Assembly (NCBI RefSeq): GCF_947499705.1
Contig: NZ_CANMPJ010000001.1
Span: 31,001-95,000, forward strand
Reading direction: 5' to 3'
DNA: 64,000 nt
From: an uncultured Erythrobacter sp.
GTDB taxonomy: Bacteria; Pseudomonadota; Alphaproteobacteria; Sphingomonadales; Sphingomonadaceae
Both the position numbers and the translations under genes were made by a program. How positions within the stretch are numbered: the first letter of the stretch is position 1; the number at the start of each line of letters is the position of its first letter. Shown piece by piece: positions 27,802 to 36,335 of this stretch. The notes under the pieces are model-generated. The model saw only the letters and a program-made list of their open reading frames with translations, was not told the origin of the DNA and ran no database searches.

Positions 27802-28932
27802 TCAGTTGCTGGCTTGCTCAGCAGCGATCCCGCGTTTGGTGGTCAGGTAGGTGGCAAAACTGGCCAGCCAGTGACTGCCTGAATAATGCTCGTCAGAAAC
27901 TGCCGCGACGCCGGTTTCGCGGTGGACCTCGGCTGACGCGAGCAGTGCGCCAATTCGTTGGTCACCCTCGGGAAGAGCCGACGCGATGCCTTCGAGCGCC
28001 CAGGCTCGCGACAGATTGACCCCGTCGAGATGCACCAGCTTGCCATCAGACGCATCGAGAACAACGCCCGGTTCCAGCCAGTCTCCGCTCCCGTCCGAAG
28101 GAATTTGCGGCAGGAATTCGCCGAGCCATGCAGCATATTCGTTTTGCGCCATCACGCGGCGCATCAAATCGGCTTCCATCAGGCAAGGTGAGAGAAAGTC
28201 TTCTCCCGACGGTTCGTAAGCGAGTGGGCAATTCACGTCACCGCGGTGGAACGCCAACGTCTTTTCGCGCAGCTCTGAAGCGAGTTCCTGATTGCCGACA
28301 CCGTCAGCATAGTCGAGCATCAAGCCAAAGGCGAAAGCGGTTTGATTGTGCGTGCCCAAGCGGATTGGGTAAGATAGCTTCGGGAGCCAATCCCTGACCT
28401 GCGCGACGATCGCATCCTCCAGCGGTCGCAGGGTGTCGCGCCACTCAGTCAGCTCGGGATCGTCGCTCTCTTCTAACTCCAAAACGAGCTGTAGGTACCA
28501 CGCGATGCCATAGGGACGCTCGAACGATCTTCGGCCCTCTGCTTCGTAATAGGCGAGCTCGGCAGCGAGATTTTCCTCGGTGAAGCTCTTTGCGAGTTTG
28601 GTCCGGATTTCGTCTGCCAGCACGCTGTCGGGCTGCGTGGTCAGCACCCGGCTCAGCAGCCAATGGCCGTGGACCGATGAATGCCAATCGAAGCAGCCAT
28701 AGAACGCTGGTGTCAGCTCACTCGGCGCCTGCACGTCGTCGGCAGACTGCATAACGTGGCTGATCTTGTTGGGATATTCGCGGTGAACGCAATCAAGCGC
28801 GAGAACGGCGAAACGGTCGACGACGGTTTCCGGCGCGGGCCGGTCCGAAGGCGCGCTTTCGGTTGTTCCATCCTCTGAATTGGAGCACGCCGCCAGCAGC
28901 AATGCTGCCAGCCCAACACCCAGATGCTTCAT
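27802..28932 (-). CDS. DUF2891-family lipoprotein
   Basis: The 376-residue protein begins MKHLGVGLAALLLAACSNS, a lipoprotein signal with Cys at residue 19. The DUF2891 domain follows ('YPNKISHVMQSADD', 'PAFYGCFDWHSSVHGHWLL', 'RPYGIAWYLQL', 'GTHNQTAFAFGL'). The repeated aromatic/His-rich helical segments suggest an alpha/alpha-barrel enzyme, but the reaction is unknown. The frame is open to 29094; the ATG at 28932 is chosen because it directly precedes the lipobox peptide and has AAAGGGA upstream. It is divergent from the ECF sigma gene. Confidence 0.82.
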   Translation of the reverse strand: MKHLGVGLAALLLAACSNSEDGTTESAPSDRPAPETVVDRFAVLALDCVHREYPNKISHVMQSADDVQAPSELTPAFYGCFDWHSSVHGHWLLSRVLTTQPDSVLADEIRTKLAKSFTEENLAAELAYYEAEGRRSFERPYGIAWYLQLVLELEESDDPELTEWRDTLRPLEDAIVAQVRDWLPKLSYPIRLGTHNQTAFAFGLMLDYADGVGNQELASELREKTLAFHRGDVNCPLAYEPSGEDFLSPCLMEADLMRRVMAQNEYAAWLGEFLPQIPSDGSGDWLEPGVVLDASDGKLVHLDGVNLSRAWALEGIASALPEGDQRIGALLASAEVHRETGVAAVSDEHYSGSHWLASFATYLTTKRGIAAEQASN

Positions 28933-28990
28933 GCGACACGTCCCTTTAGCGTTTGCAGCGGCGTAGAGGTTCAGCAAGGCTTGGCGCAAG

Positions 28991-29017
28991 TGCAACTTGC
29001 GAGCCACCGCTTCGATA
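28991..29017 (+). promoter_or_regulatory. Putative ECF-type promoter of the sigma factor gene
   Basis: TGCAAC (28991-28996) and CGATA (29013-29017) are separated by 16 bases, 42 bases before the sigma start. The AAC/CGT-like pattern is typical for ECF-dependent promoters, and a similar pair precedes the first DUF4331 gene. Confidence 0.4.
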
Positions 29018-29058
29018 TTCCGCTTGTACGATCTGGCATATGCCCCCAATATTTGAGG

Positions 29059-29637
29059 ATGTCCGAAGGATCGGGATCCCCCGAAACTGATCATTTACGC
29101 CGCGAAATGGCCGAGTATTTGCGCCGCGTCGCAGAGCGTGATCGTGACGCATTCGATGCGCTCTATGACCTCGCGTCAGGGAAACTATTCGGGATCGCGC
29201 TGCGTATTGTCGGCGATGCAGCGGCAGCTGAGGACGTAACCCAAGAGAGTTTCGTGAAGATCTGGCAGCGGGCAAACGACTATTCGACCGAACTCGGCAG
29301 CCCGCTCGCCTGGATGGGCACAATCGCGCGCAACACGGCGATTGATTGGTACCGCAAACACAACAAGGGCGAGACAACCAGCGATGCCGTATTGGAGAAT
29401 GCCGCTGACACAGGCGCGCTCGCCGATGACTGGCTCGAAAGCGTGCAGGAAAGTGCGCGGATCAAGCACTGCATTGGCAAACTCGGCGAGGATCAGAAAT
29501 CACTGATCCTCGATGCGTTCTTTGCTGGTTTCACCTACCTTCAATTGGCAACCAGGAAGGGTATTCCGCTCAACACCGTAAAGAGCCGGGTTCGCCGCGG
29601 GCTCAAGAATCTGCGAAAGTGCTTGGACGATGAGTGA
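29059..29637 (+). CDS. ECF-family RNA polymerase sigma factor
   Basis: The 192-residue sigma70-like factor has region 2 at about residues 25-95 ('AFDALYDLASGKLFGIALRI', 'AEDVTQESFVKIWQRA') and region 4 at about 135-190 ending 'LNTVKSRVRRGLKNLRKCL'. It resembles the SigK/RskA group by its partner. The frame is open back to 28924, but the ATG at 29059 (MSEGSGSPETD) gives the usual length. Its end overlaps the anti-sigma gene by 8 bases, so the pair is co-translated. It likely controls the DUF4331 genes downstream. Confidence 0.93.
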   Translation: MSEGSGSPETDHLRREMAEYLRRVAERDRDAFDALYDLASGKLFGIALRIVGDAAAAEDVTQESFVKIWQRANDYSTELGSPLAWMGTIARNTAIDWYRKHNKGETTSDAVLENAADTGALADDWLESVQESARIKHCIGKLGEDQKSLILDAFFAGFTYLQLATRKGIPLNTVKSRVRRGLKNLRKCLDDE

Positions 29638-30361
29638 GTTTCCTAACACTCCAGAGGAGCGCACGCTCCTCGCCAGCGAAATGGCACTTGGATTGCTGGA
29701 CGGCGATGAATTGGCGCTCGCACGGCGTTTGCAACTGAGCGACACCGGTTTTGCTGCGCTGGTCGAAAAGGCCGAGCGTGACGTCGCGCCGCTCCACGAA
29801 GCCTATCCCGAGGTTGCAGCGCCCGTATCGCTCAAAGATCGGGTCAATGCGGCGATCGACACTGAAGACGCAGGTTCGGCAGCGTCGCATCCCTTGCCGG
29901 TGAATGACAACGGTCCCGGCCCGTGGCGCTTGATCGCGATGGCTGCGTCGATCGTGGCCCTGGCGCTAGCAGGCGTGCTGGCATTCCAGACGGTGAACCA
30001 GCCGGACAGCGTGCAAACGGTGCCTGCCGCTCAGTATGTTGCGCAGATGGCCACGCAGGAGGAGGGCCAGTTTGTCGTGGTACGGTGGAGCGCTGACCGA
30101 GCATCGCTCGATGTGCGTGCGGTTGGCCTGGCCGACGACAGCCTTGCTCCCGCGCTTTGGATCATTCCGGAAGACGGTACGCCGCGCTCTTTCGGAACTG
30201 CAAACGGCGAAGGTCGGGGTGAACTTGAAATCCCGCGCGATCTCGCGCCCTTCCTGACCGATGGAGCAACGCTTGCGGTGACTATGGAGGACCCGGCCAG
30301 CGCCCCGCATGAGGCACCGACCCCTCCGATTATCGCCACCGGGACGTTGCTCGAAATCTAG
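29630..30361 (+). CDS. Anti-sigma factor (RskA-like)
   Basis: The 243-residue protein has an N-terminal cytoplasmic helical anti-sigma part (about 1-80, with 'LGLLDGDELALARRL'), one transmembrane helix at about 101-123 ('IAMAASIVALALAGVLAF') and a periplasmic anti-sigma-K C-terminal domain ('ALWIIPEDGTPRSFG', 'LAVTMEDPASAPHEAPTPP'). The C-terminal part matches the RskA family closely by pattern. The gene overlaps the ECF sigma gene by 8 bases. It would hold the sigma factor at the membrane until an envelope signal arrives. Confidence 0.9.
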   Translation: MSEFPNTPEERTLLASEMALGLLDGDELALARRLQLSDTGFAALVEKAERDVAPLHEAYPEVAAPVSLKDRVNAAIDTEDAGSAASHPLPVNDNGPGPWRLIAMAASIVALALAGVLAFQTVNQPDSVQTVPAAQYVAQMATQEEGQFVVVRWSADRASLDVRAVGLADDSLAPALWIIPEDGTPRSFGTANGEGRGELEIPRDLAPFLTDGATLAVTMEDPASAPHEAPTPPIIATGTLLEI

Positions 30362-30407
30362 TGAGCAAAGGCGTGCTGTCGGACGCCAAAAAACTTTCGC
30401 AATTGAA

Positions 30408-30435
30408 GGCAACCTTTTTCGCAGACCTCTCGTAA
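30408..30435 (+). promoter_or_regulatory. Putative ECF-type promoter before the DUF4331 genes
   Basis: GGCAAC (30408-30413) and CGTAA (30431-30435) are 17 bases apart, about 104 bases upstream of the DUF4331 start. The similarity to the pair at 28991-29017 suggests the same ECF sigma factor reads both. Confidence 0.4.
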
Positions 30436-30538
30436 CGGGGCCGAGAGTTGGGAAACCGCGCGCGTTTTCACGTGTCGCGGCCCGAACCCTCGCCATCGGA
30501 CGTCGGCTCTACAACCGGCCTCATAGAGGGGAATTCGA

Positions 30539-31288
30539 ATGATACTGGCGAAATACCAATCACCTGCAGGTGAGGACGCGTTGCTGCGGGTTCCGCTTCG
30601 CTATCGGCTCGCAGCACGGCTGACCAAGTACCGTTACCTTGCCGCCGGAACGGCAGTGTGCGCCTTGGTGCCTCTGGCATTCCAGCTCGCGGAACTGCCG
30701 AGCTCTGCTGCCGACCACCTCGATCCGCCCGCGCGAACAAGCCCGGCATCGGACGACACTCCCGACGCGCCTGCCGATATTGCCGACGTCTTTGCGTTTC
30801 ACGACGACCAGAACGTCGTACTGATCCTGACTTTCGCTGGCCCGCAAGCGACGGATCAGCCGGCGGTCTACGACACCGATGTGCTCTACCGCCTCAATGT
30901 CTCCAACGCGGCACCGCGCACTACCACCGATATGCCTATCGAGATCCAGTTCGGGCAGGATATTTTTACCACCGGTGTACCCTTCGGCGTTCGTGTTCGC
31001 GGGCTGCCTGGCGTGACCGGCGACCTGATCGGTCCTGTCGAATCCGACATCGTGACCGATGGTGTCCGCGTGCGTGCTGGCTTGTTCGACGATCCATTCT
31101 TCTTCGACCTTCAGGGCTTTCGTGACACGCTCAGCACCGGGCAGCTCAGCTTCGACAACACCCGTGATTTCTTCGCCAGACAGAACCTGACTGCGGTTGT
31201 GATCGAGATCCCGCGCGACCGGATCGAAAATGGAGCCAGTCTGATTGACGTCTGGTCTGAAACCGCTCGTCTGGGAGGGCAATTGTGA
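30539..31288 (+). CDS. DUF4331 protein, N-terminal-half type
   Basis: The 249-residue protein has a hydrophobic segment at about residues 34-58 (signal anchor or uncleaved signal). The first half of the DUF4331 pattern follows: 'DHLDPPARTSP', 'PADIADVFAFHDDQNVVLILTF', 'VRAGLFDDPFFFDLQGF', and a closing 'AVVIEIPRDRI'. In full-length relatives (about 450-500 residues) a second half with an 'RMGxPxV' motif follows in the same chain; here that part is in the next gene. The function of DUF4331 is unknown. The gene lies 177 bases after the anti-sigma gene and has AGGGGA before the ATG. Confidence 0.8.
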   Translation: MILAKYQSPAGEDALLRVPLRYRLAARLTKYRYLAAGTAVCALVPLAFQLAELPSSAADHLDPPARTSPASDDTPDAPADIADVFAFHDDQNVVLILTFAGPQATDQPAVYDTDVLYRLNVSNAAPRTTTDMPIEIQFGQDIFTTGVPFGVRVRGLPGVTGDLIGPVESDIVTDGVRVRAGLFDDPFFFDLQGFRDTLSTGQLSFDNTRDFFARQNLTAVVIEIPRDRIENGASLIDVWSETARLGGQL

Positions 31289-31989
31289 TGACCAACCGTT
31301 TCCTGAGCGCCGCTTCGATGGCGGCGATAGCTCTTACCCTTTCAGCCTGCGGTGATGACGAAGTTGAAGTCCCGCCAACCATGATGCCGATGCCGACACC
31401 AACACCGTCGCCCACGCCGAGCCCAACCGGCTTCGATGTGAGCGCGTGCCTTAATCAGGTGATCCCTGGAACGGGCGGCGTGACAGTGGCTGGGGCGGTG
31501 GTGCCCGACACGCTGACGATCAATCTCGGCGCCGCATCGGGCTTTCCCAATGGCCGTCGGCTGGAAGATCCGGTGATCGACGTGACTTTGGGCGTGATTT
31601 TCCTCGACCTGGCGGTTCACGGGGCGGGCACGCTTGCGGGGGTTCCGGTGAACCCGGCAGCGAACGACGTGCCATTCCAGGCCGGTTTTCCATATCTCGC
31701 CCCTGCGCAGGGTAGCCCACCGATTACCGTGTCAGGCGGCAGCAGCTTTGTCTTCAACACTGCACCAGTGGGCGATTTCGTGAGGGTCGATCGGATGGGG
31801 ATGCCAGCCGTATCGACTGCGCTGATCGGTTCGGATCAAAAGGACCCGTACAACGATGCCAGTCCGGCAGACGATGCCAATGGCGATTTCGTTCCCGAGC
31901 TGACGGAACAGCTGACTGGTCTCACCAATGCGCTGGCAGACGATCTCACCGATCTCGGCCTGACACCCTGCGCGACACCGAACACCTAG
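31288..31989 (+). CDS. DUF4331-like lipoprotein, C-terminal-half type
   Basis: The 233-residue lipoprotein has lipobox LSAC at about residues 17-20. A Pro/Thr/Met-rich spacer follows (about 28-47), then a domain resembling the second half of DUF4331: 'FPNGRRLEDPVIDVTLG', 'RVDRMGMPAVSTALIG' and 'DQKDPYNDASPADD'. The ATG at 31288 overlaps the previous stop by one base and has GGAGGG at proper distance; a GTG at 31285 is an alternative. It probably works together with the preceding protein, since the two together rebuild one DUF4331 domain. It may carry that complex on a lipid anchor. Confidence 0.78.
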   Translation: MTNRFLSAASMAAIALTLSACGDDEVEVPPTMMPMPTPTPSPTPSPTGFDVSACLNQVIPGTGGVTVAGAVVPDTLTINLGAASGFPNGRRLEDPVIDVTLGVIFLDLAVHGAGTLAGVPVNPAANDVPFQAGFPYLAPAQGSPPITVSGGSSFVFNTAPVGDFVRVDRMGMPAVSTALIGSDQKDPYNDASPADDANGDFVPELTEQLTGLTNALADDLTDLGLTPCATPNT

Positions 31990-32010
31990 AGCGAAACTGG
32001 AGCCAATCGG

Positions 32011-32040
32011 TCAGGCGGCGCCATTCTCCTCGCCGCCTGA
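32011..32040 (+). terminator. Strong 10-bp inverted repeat between the DUF4331 lipoprotein and TPR genes
   Basis: Arms TCAGGCGGCG and CGCCGCCTGA pair perfectly around a 10-base loop, 21 bases after the lipoprotein stop. There is no T run, so it may be an attenuator or an mRNA 3' stabiliser rather than a full terminator; the TPR gene starts 24 bases later. Confidence 0.45.
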
Positions 32041-32064
32041 CCGCTCCTTCAAAAGGATAATGCA

Positions 32065-33405
32065 ATGCGTTCTCCGTTCCTGAAAATTGCTTCGTTGCTG
32101 CTGATTGCCTCCGGGGCGGTCGCGGGTGTGACGTTGTTGTCACCGTCTTCGCAGGCGGAGAGCGACGCCTTGCTCGGCCGAGACCCGAAAGTTTCCTACG
32201 GTCCCGCAAATTACGATGCGGCGCTTGAAGCGGTCGACCGCGATTTGGCTCTGGCGCGCCAGCGCGTTGATCGGGCTCCCAAACAATGGCTCGGCTATGA
32301 GGGACTTGCGCTCGGCCATCTGATCAAGGCGCAATTGTCGGGCTCCTTCGCAGAGCTTTCAGCTGCCGATGCGATGATAGGCAAGGGATTGATTCTGGCC
32401 GGAGCGGGCAAGGGACCGGCGATCGCGGCCAGCACAATCGATCTCAGCCTGCACCGCTATCCGGAAGCGCTCGAACACATCGAGGACTACAACGGATTTG
32501 TCGTTAAACGGGGCGAAGCCGAGAAGGCGGAAATGCTCGCGCAGCGCGGCGAAGTTGCTTTCTATTCCGGCGACTATAGCGGCGCGCTAACTCACTACCG
32601 GCTGGCCTTCGATGCCGACCCCAGCCCGAACACGATTTTCCGGCTGGCGACCTGGCACAAATATCTGGGAGACTTCGACACTGCGATTGAGCTCTACACC
32701 AGAGGTGCGCTGAGTGGTCGTTCGGCCACGCCGCAAATGCTCGCGGCCTATCATCTTCAGATCGGCGCTCTCGAACTGCAGCGCGGCAATTGGGACCTCG
32801 CTCATGCGTACTTCAAGCGGGCCGACGACTTGTTTCCGGGCTATTGGCTGACGCAGGCGCATATTGCGCAGATGCTTGCCGTTGAAGGCAAACGCGATGG
32901 AGCCAAGCGCATGTACCGCGAGATCATCGAACGGACCGGCAATCCAGATGTGATGATGGCACTCGCGAGCGTTCACGAATTCGAAGGTGATGAGCGTGCT
33001 GCAACAACACTACGCAGCCAGGCTGCCGAATTGTTTGATAAGCGCCTCGAAGAACTGCCTGAGGCCTATTTCGATCATGCACTCGATCTGGCGCTGGCCA
33101 ATGGCGACAATGCGCGCGCCCTCGAACTCGCCAAGGCCAATTTTGAGGCGCGACCTTACGGTGATGCAAAGATGGCGCTGGCCCGGGCGCACACCGCAAA
33201 CGGCGATCCTCGAAAAGCGGCGGCGTTGCTCGAAGAAGTGGTGGCATCGGGCTGGAAATCGGTCGAGCAGCACATTGATCTGGCCGAGGCATATGAAGCG
33301 CTCGGCGACCGGGCGAAATCGGACCAGCAAACGCAGATGGCTCTGGCGCTAAACCCCAAGTCCCAAAGGCCTGAAGCTGATCTGCTCGCGTTTGGCAGTC
33401 ACTAA
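32065..33405 (+). CDS. Exported TPR-repeat protein
   Basis: The 446-residue protein has an N-terminal hydrophobic signal sequence (residues about 7-24, with 'LLLIASGAVAGVTLL'). It is then built from TPR-like helical pairs throughout, including 'AEMLAQRGEVAFYSGDYSGAL', 'NTIFRLATWHKYLGDFDTAIELY', 'GNWDLAHAYFKRADDLFPGYW' and 'AARAHTANGDPRKAAALLEE'-like units. TPR arrays mediate protein contacts. It is the last gene of the ECF/DUF4331 group and probably shares its regulation, as its spacing to the lipoprotein gene (75 bases) contains no obvious promoter. No specific function can be assigned. Confidence 0.8.
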   Translation: MRSPFLKIASLLLIASGAVAGVTLLSPSSQAESDALLGRDPKVSYGPANYDAALEAVDRDLALARQRVDRAPKQWLGYEGLALGHLIKAQLSGSFAELSAADAMIGKGLILAGAGKGPAIAASTIDLSLHRYPEALEHIEDYNGFVVKRGEAEKAEMLAQRGEVAFYSGDYSGALTHYRLAFDADPSPNTIFRLATWHKYLGDFDTAIELYTRGALSGRSATPQMLAAYHLQIGALELQRGNWDLAHAYFKRADDLFPGYWLTQAHIAQMLAVEGKRDGAKRMYREIIERTGNPDVMMALASVHEFEGDERAATTLRSQAAELFDKRLEELPEAYFDHALDLALANGDNARALELAKANFEARPYGDAKMALARAHTANGDPRKAAALLEEVVASGWKSVEQHIDLAEAYEALGDRAKSDQQTQMALALNPKSQRPEADLLAFGSH

Positions 33406-33651
33406 CCTGGGGCATCAGGGTTGTTCGCAACCAGCACGGCGAAGTGGGAATTTACTTTCCGCACCGGTTGTTCGCATGTCCAAACCAACGTGCATCTATG
33501 TAAATCGCAAATAAAAACTCGACGCTCATTTTGCGAAAATCATGGATCAAGACTGCCACGGTGGCATCCCTAACGGCCTGTTAACCATTCTTTTGTAGCT
33601 CTTGGCTGCAGAGCGCGAGGCCGTTTGCCGAAGCGCGAGTGGGGGCGCAAA
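33406..33651. other. 246-base intergenic region, comparatively AT-rich
   Basis: GGTTGTTCGCA occurs twice as a direct repeat (33419-33429 and 33466-33476); the first copy can fold as GTTG-TTCG-CAAC. The middle (about 33500-33600) is more AT-rich than its surroundings and presumably holds the promoter of the following operon. I see no coding sequence or known RNA in it. Confidence 0.4.
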
Positions 33652-34902
33652 ATGCAGCAAGATAGTCGCTTGCATAAGCAGGTGGGGTCGCAAAGCTCGG
33701 CCCCGGAGGCATTGACTGGCGGATATGTCGCTGAAGGTTTCGAACCCGTGGCGCATGCTTTCCAGGCCGCAATCCTATCTGGCGAGGCGCTTGGTGCGGC
33801 ATGCACCATCATCCATCGCGGCGAGACTGTTGTAGATCTGCACGGCGGCTGGAAAGACACAGCGCGCGAGCACAAGTGGGTCGGCGACGACATCGCACTC
33901 GTCTATTCGCTTAGCAAAGGCCTGACCGGAATGGCTGCCGCCGTTGCCGTGTCACGAGGTTTGTTCTCTTACGATGAACCGGTCGCCGACATTTGGCCCG
34001 AATTTGCGGCACATGGGAAAGACGCAGTTACGGTTGGAGAGGCGCTGTCCGAACAGGCCGGCGTCGCCGCAATCGACTACAAGCTCACCCTTGAGAATAT
34101 TGGCGATGAAGCCGCGATTTGCGATGCCATCGCGCGGCAGAAGCCCAACTGGGCGCCGGGCGACTATGCCGGGAACCACGCCTACACGCTTGGCTGGATT
34201 GCCAGCGAGATGATCCATCGCCGCGATCCGCAAGGGCGGCGTTTGCCGCAGTTTTTCGCTGAAGAGGTTGCGGGTCCGCTTGGGCAAGACGTCTTCTTCG
34301 GCCTTCCGGAAAGCTTCGATCGCGATCGCATCGCAAGGATCAAGGGTTTCGGGATGCCGGACCTTTTCATCAATCACACCACGATGCCGTGGGCGCTCAC
34401 GTTTAAGATGTGCTTGCCGGGCACGCTCGCATTTCGGACACTGAACAATCCGCTGATTCTTCAAGGTCCAGAGGCGCTTGATAGCGAAGGGTTCTGGCGC
34501 GTCGGGCAGGGCGCTGCGGGCGGAATGGCCTCGGCGCGCGGATTGGCAACACTCTACAATGCGTTCGCTGAAGGCGGCGAGAAACTGGGCATTACGCCCG
34601 AAGTCATGGCCGACCTTATCAAAGGTCATCACTATCCGCGAAAGGGCCTGAAGGACAAGGTCCTGACCGCTGACATGTATTACTCTCACTGCTTCGAGAA
34701 GCCATTCAGCGCGTGGGAATTTGCGCGCACACGCAGCGCTTTTGGCAGCTTCGCAGTGGGCGGTTCGCTCGCCTTTTGCGATCCCGAAGACGGCGTTGCT
34801 TACGCCTGGATCACCAATCAACTCGGCACCGCAAAGTGGGATGATGCCCGCGAGAAGCTGGTGCGCGATGCCTTTTACGCCTGTCTGGAGAACCGCTCAT
34901 GA
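33652..34902 (+). CDS. Serine beta-lactamase-fold hydrolase (EstB-type esterase)
   Basis: The 416-residue cytoplasmic protein has the class C beta-lactamase/esterase fold. The SxxK motif reads SLSK (in 'LVYSLSKGLTGMAAA', about residue 92), the second-motif tyrosine is in 'NHAYTLGWIASEMIHR', and the C-terminal motif region is 'FGSFAVGGSLAFCDP'. Such enzymes hydrolyse esters or lactones rather than beta-lactams. The ATG at 33652 is preferred over an upstream TTG at 33625 because it follows GTGGGGGCG. The gene overlaps the metallophosphoesterase by 4 bases (ATGA), so it belongs to the fusion-enzyme operon. Confidence 0.85.
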   Translation: MQQDSRLHKQVGSQSSAPEALTGGYVAEGFEPVAHAFQAAILSGEALGAACTIIHRGETVVDLHGGWKDTAREHKWVGDDIALVYSLSKGLTGMAAAVAVSRGLFSYDEPVADIWPEFAAHGKDAVTVGEALSEQAGVAAIDYKLTLENIGDEAAICDAIARQKPNWAPGDYAGNHAYTLGWIASEMIHRRDPQGRRLPQFFAEEVAGPLGQDVFFGLPESFDRDRIARIKGFGMPDLFINHTTMPWALTFKMCLPGTLAFRTLNNPLILQGPEALDSEGFWRVGQGAAGGMASARGLATLYNAFAEGGEKLGITPEVMADLIKGHHYPRKGLKDKVLTADMYYSHCFEKPFSAWEFARTRSAFGSFAVGGSLAFCDPEDGVAYAWITNQLGTAKWDDAREKLVRDAFYACLENRS

Positions 34903-36335
34903 GCATCCGCCACGTCGTATTGTCCGATCTTCACCTGGGTGCGCGCGACAGCTTGCTGACGCACGTTCATGGCAGCGGTGAAATCGCCGAAGGCCCATCG
35001 GAGGTGCTGGCCGCCTTCGCCAATGGCATGCGTGAGACGCTGGGCGATGATCCGAAGCCGCAATTAGTGCTGCTTGGCGACGCTCTGGACCTCGGCCTGT
35101 CCCCATTCGGAGATGTTTCGAAGAGCTTCCTGCAACTGCTGGACGCTTTCTATCCGGAGGGCGGTTCGGACCTGTTCGAGCGCGAAATCATCTACATCGC
35201 TGGCAACCATGACCATCACCTTTGGCGGATTGCGCAGGACAATGGCTTCTTGTCGGCACTTGAAAGCGGTCAAATTCCCGGCGACCTCGATTCAGTGACG
35301 AACATCTTCGGCACGCCGTCGCATCGTTGCCGGTTGATGGAATCGCTGTTCAATCACCGGCCGCATTTGACCGACGCATCCGTCAAGATCGCCTATCCGA
35401 ACTGGGGGCTGTCAGACAATGCAACCGGGCGCGCCGTGGTGATGCATCACGGGCATTATCTCGATGGAATGTACCGCGCGCTTTCCAACGTGCGCGGCTT
35501 CCTTGGCGATGGCAATCCGCTGCCTGCCACCATGCGTCAGCTGGAACAGGAGAACGGGCCATGGATCGATTTCCTGTGGTCGGATCTCGGCAGCGCGGGC
35601 GAGATCGGCAACGAAGCGGGATCGCTCTATGGAACTATGCTGAGCGCAGGCGCCAGCCATGACTTTGCGGAAAGCATCGCCCGGCGCATCACCGGCGGTT
35701 TACACGCAAAGCTCGGCATCAATCCCAAGATGGAGCTCAAATACGGGATCACGCTGGACAATCTGATCCGCGCGGGTGTCGATCTGACGGCTGGACGCGC
35801 GGCGGAACGCCAGCGCGACGGATATGGCCATGTGCTGGGAGAAGACGAGATCGAGGATATCGGCTGGTATCTCGGCACACCACTGGCAAACGAGATACGG
35901 CGGGAATTGCCGGATATGCCGCGAGAGCTGTCCTTCATTTTCGGCCACACACACAAGCCGTTTCAGGATGAGCTGCTGGTCGATGGCTACAACGTACCGG
36001 TTGGCATCTTCAACACAGGCGGCTGGGTGCTGGACGAACCGACGCTCATGCCGGTGCAAGGCTGCGCCGCGATGCTGGTCTCCGATGAGCTAGAAGTCGC
36101 GTCGCTGCGACTGTTCAACGATCCAACCGACGGAACAATCGCACCGGTGCGCGTCGAAGGTAGTGGTCGCCTGAGCCGCTTGGTCGACCAAGCCAGCGAG
36201 GCGGTCGACGCCGCCTCTGCCCACTGGGCCGACTTCTCGCGCATCGTCCACGCTCGCATTGTCGAGGAGGCAGACAAACGCGTCCGCCAAATGCTCGACC
36301 GCTCCAATGAACAAGTACGGGAGGCAGCAGAATGA
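34899..36335 (+). CDS. Calcineurin-like metallophosphoesterase
   Basis: The 478-residue enzyme shows the full dinuclear-metal motif set: DLHLG at residues 9-13, GDALD near 60, GNHDHH near 102-107, MHHGHYLDG near 183, and GHTHKPF near 349. The C-terminal ~100 residues form a helical tail. The substrate is unknown; the fold covers phosphomonoesters, phosphodiesters and pyrophosphates. It overlaps its neighbours by 4 bases on each side. This tight coupling with a GMC oxidoreductase/hydrolase fusion is unusual and hints at one pathway acting on a phosphorylated or lipid-like substrate, which is inference. Confidence 0.87.
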   Translation: MSIRHVVLSDLHLGARDSLLTHVHGSGEIAEGPSEVLAAFANGMRETLGDDPKPQLVLLGDALDLGLSPFGDVSKSFLQLLDAFYPEGGSDLFEREIIYIAGNHDHHLWRIAQDNGFLSALESGQIPGDLDSVTNIFGTPSHRCRLMESLFNHRPHLTDASVKIAYPNWGLSDNATGRAVVMHHGHYLDGMYRALSNVRGFLGDGNPLPATMRQLEQENGPWIDFLWSDLGSAGEIGNEAGSLYGTMLSAGASHDFAESIARRITGGLHAKLGINPKMELKYGITLDNLIRAGVDLTAGRAAERQRDGYGHVLGEDEIEDIGWYLGTPLANEIRRELPDMPRELSFIFGHTHKPFQDELLVDGYNVPVGIFNTGGWVLDEPTLMPVQGCAAMLVSDELEVASLRLFNDPTDGTIAPVRVEGSGRLSRLVDQASEAVDAASAHWADFSRIVHARIVEEADKRVRQMLDRSNEQVREAAE

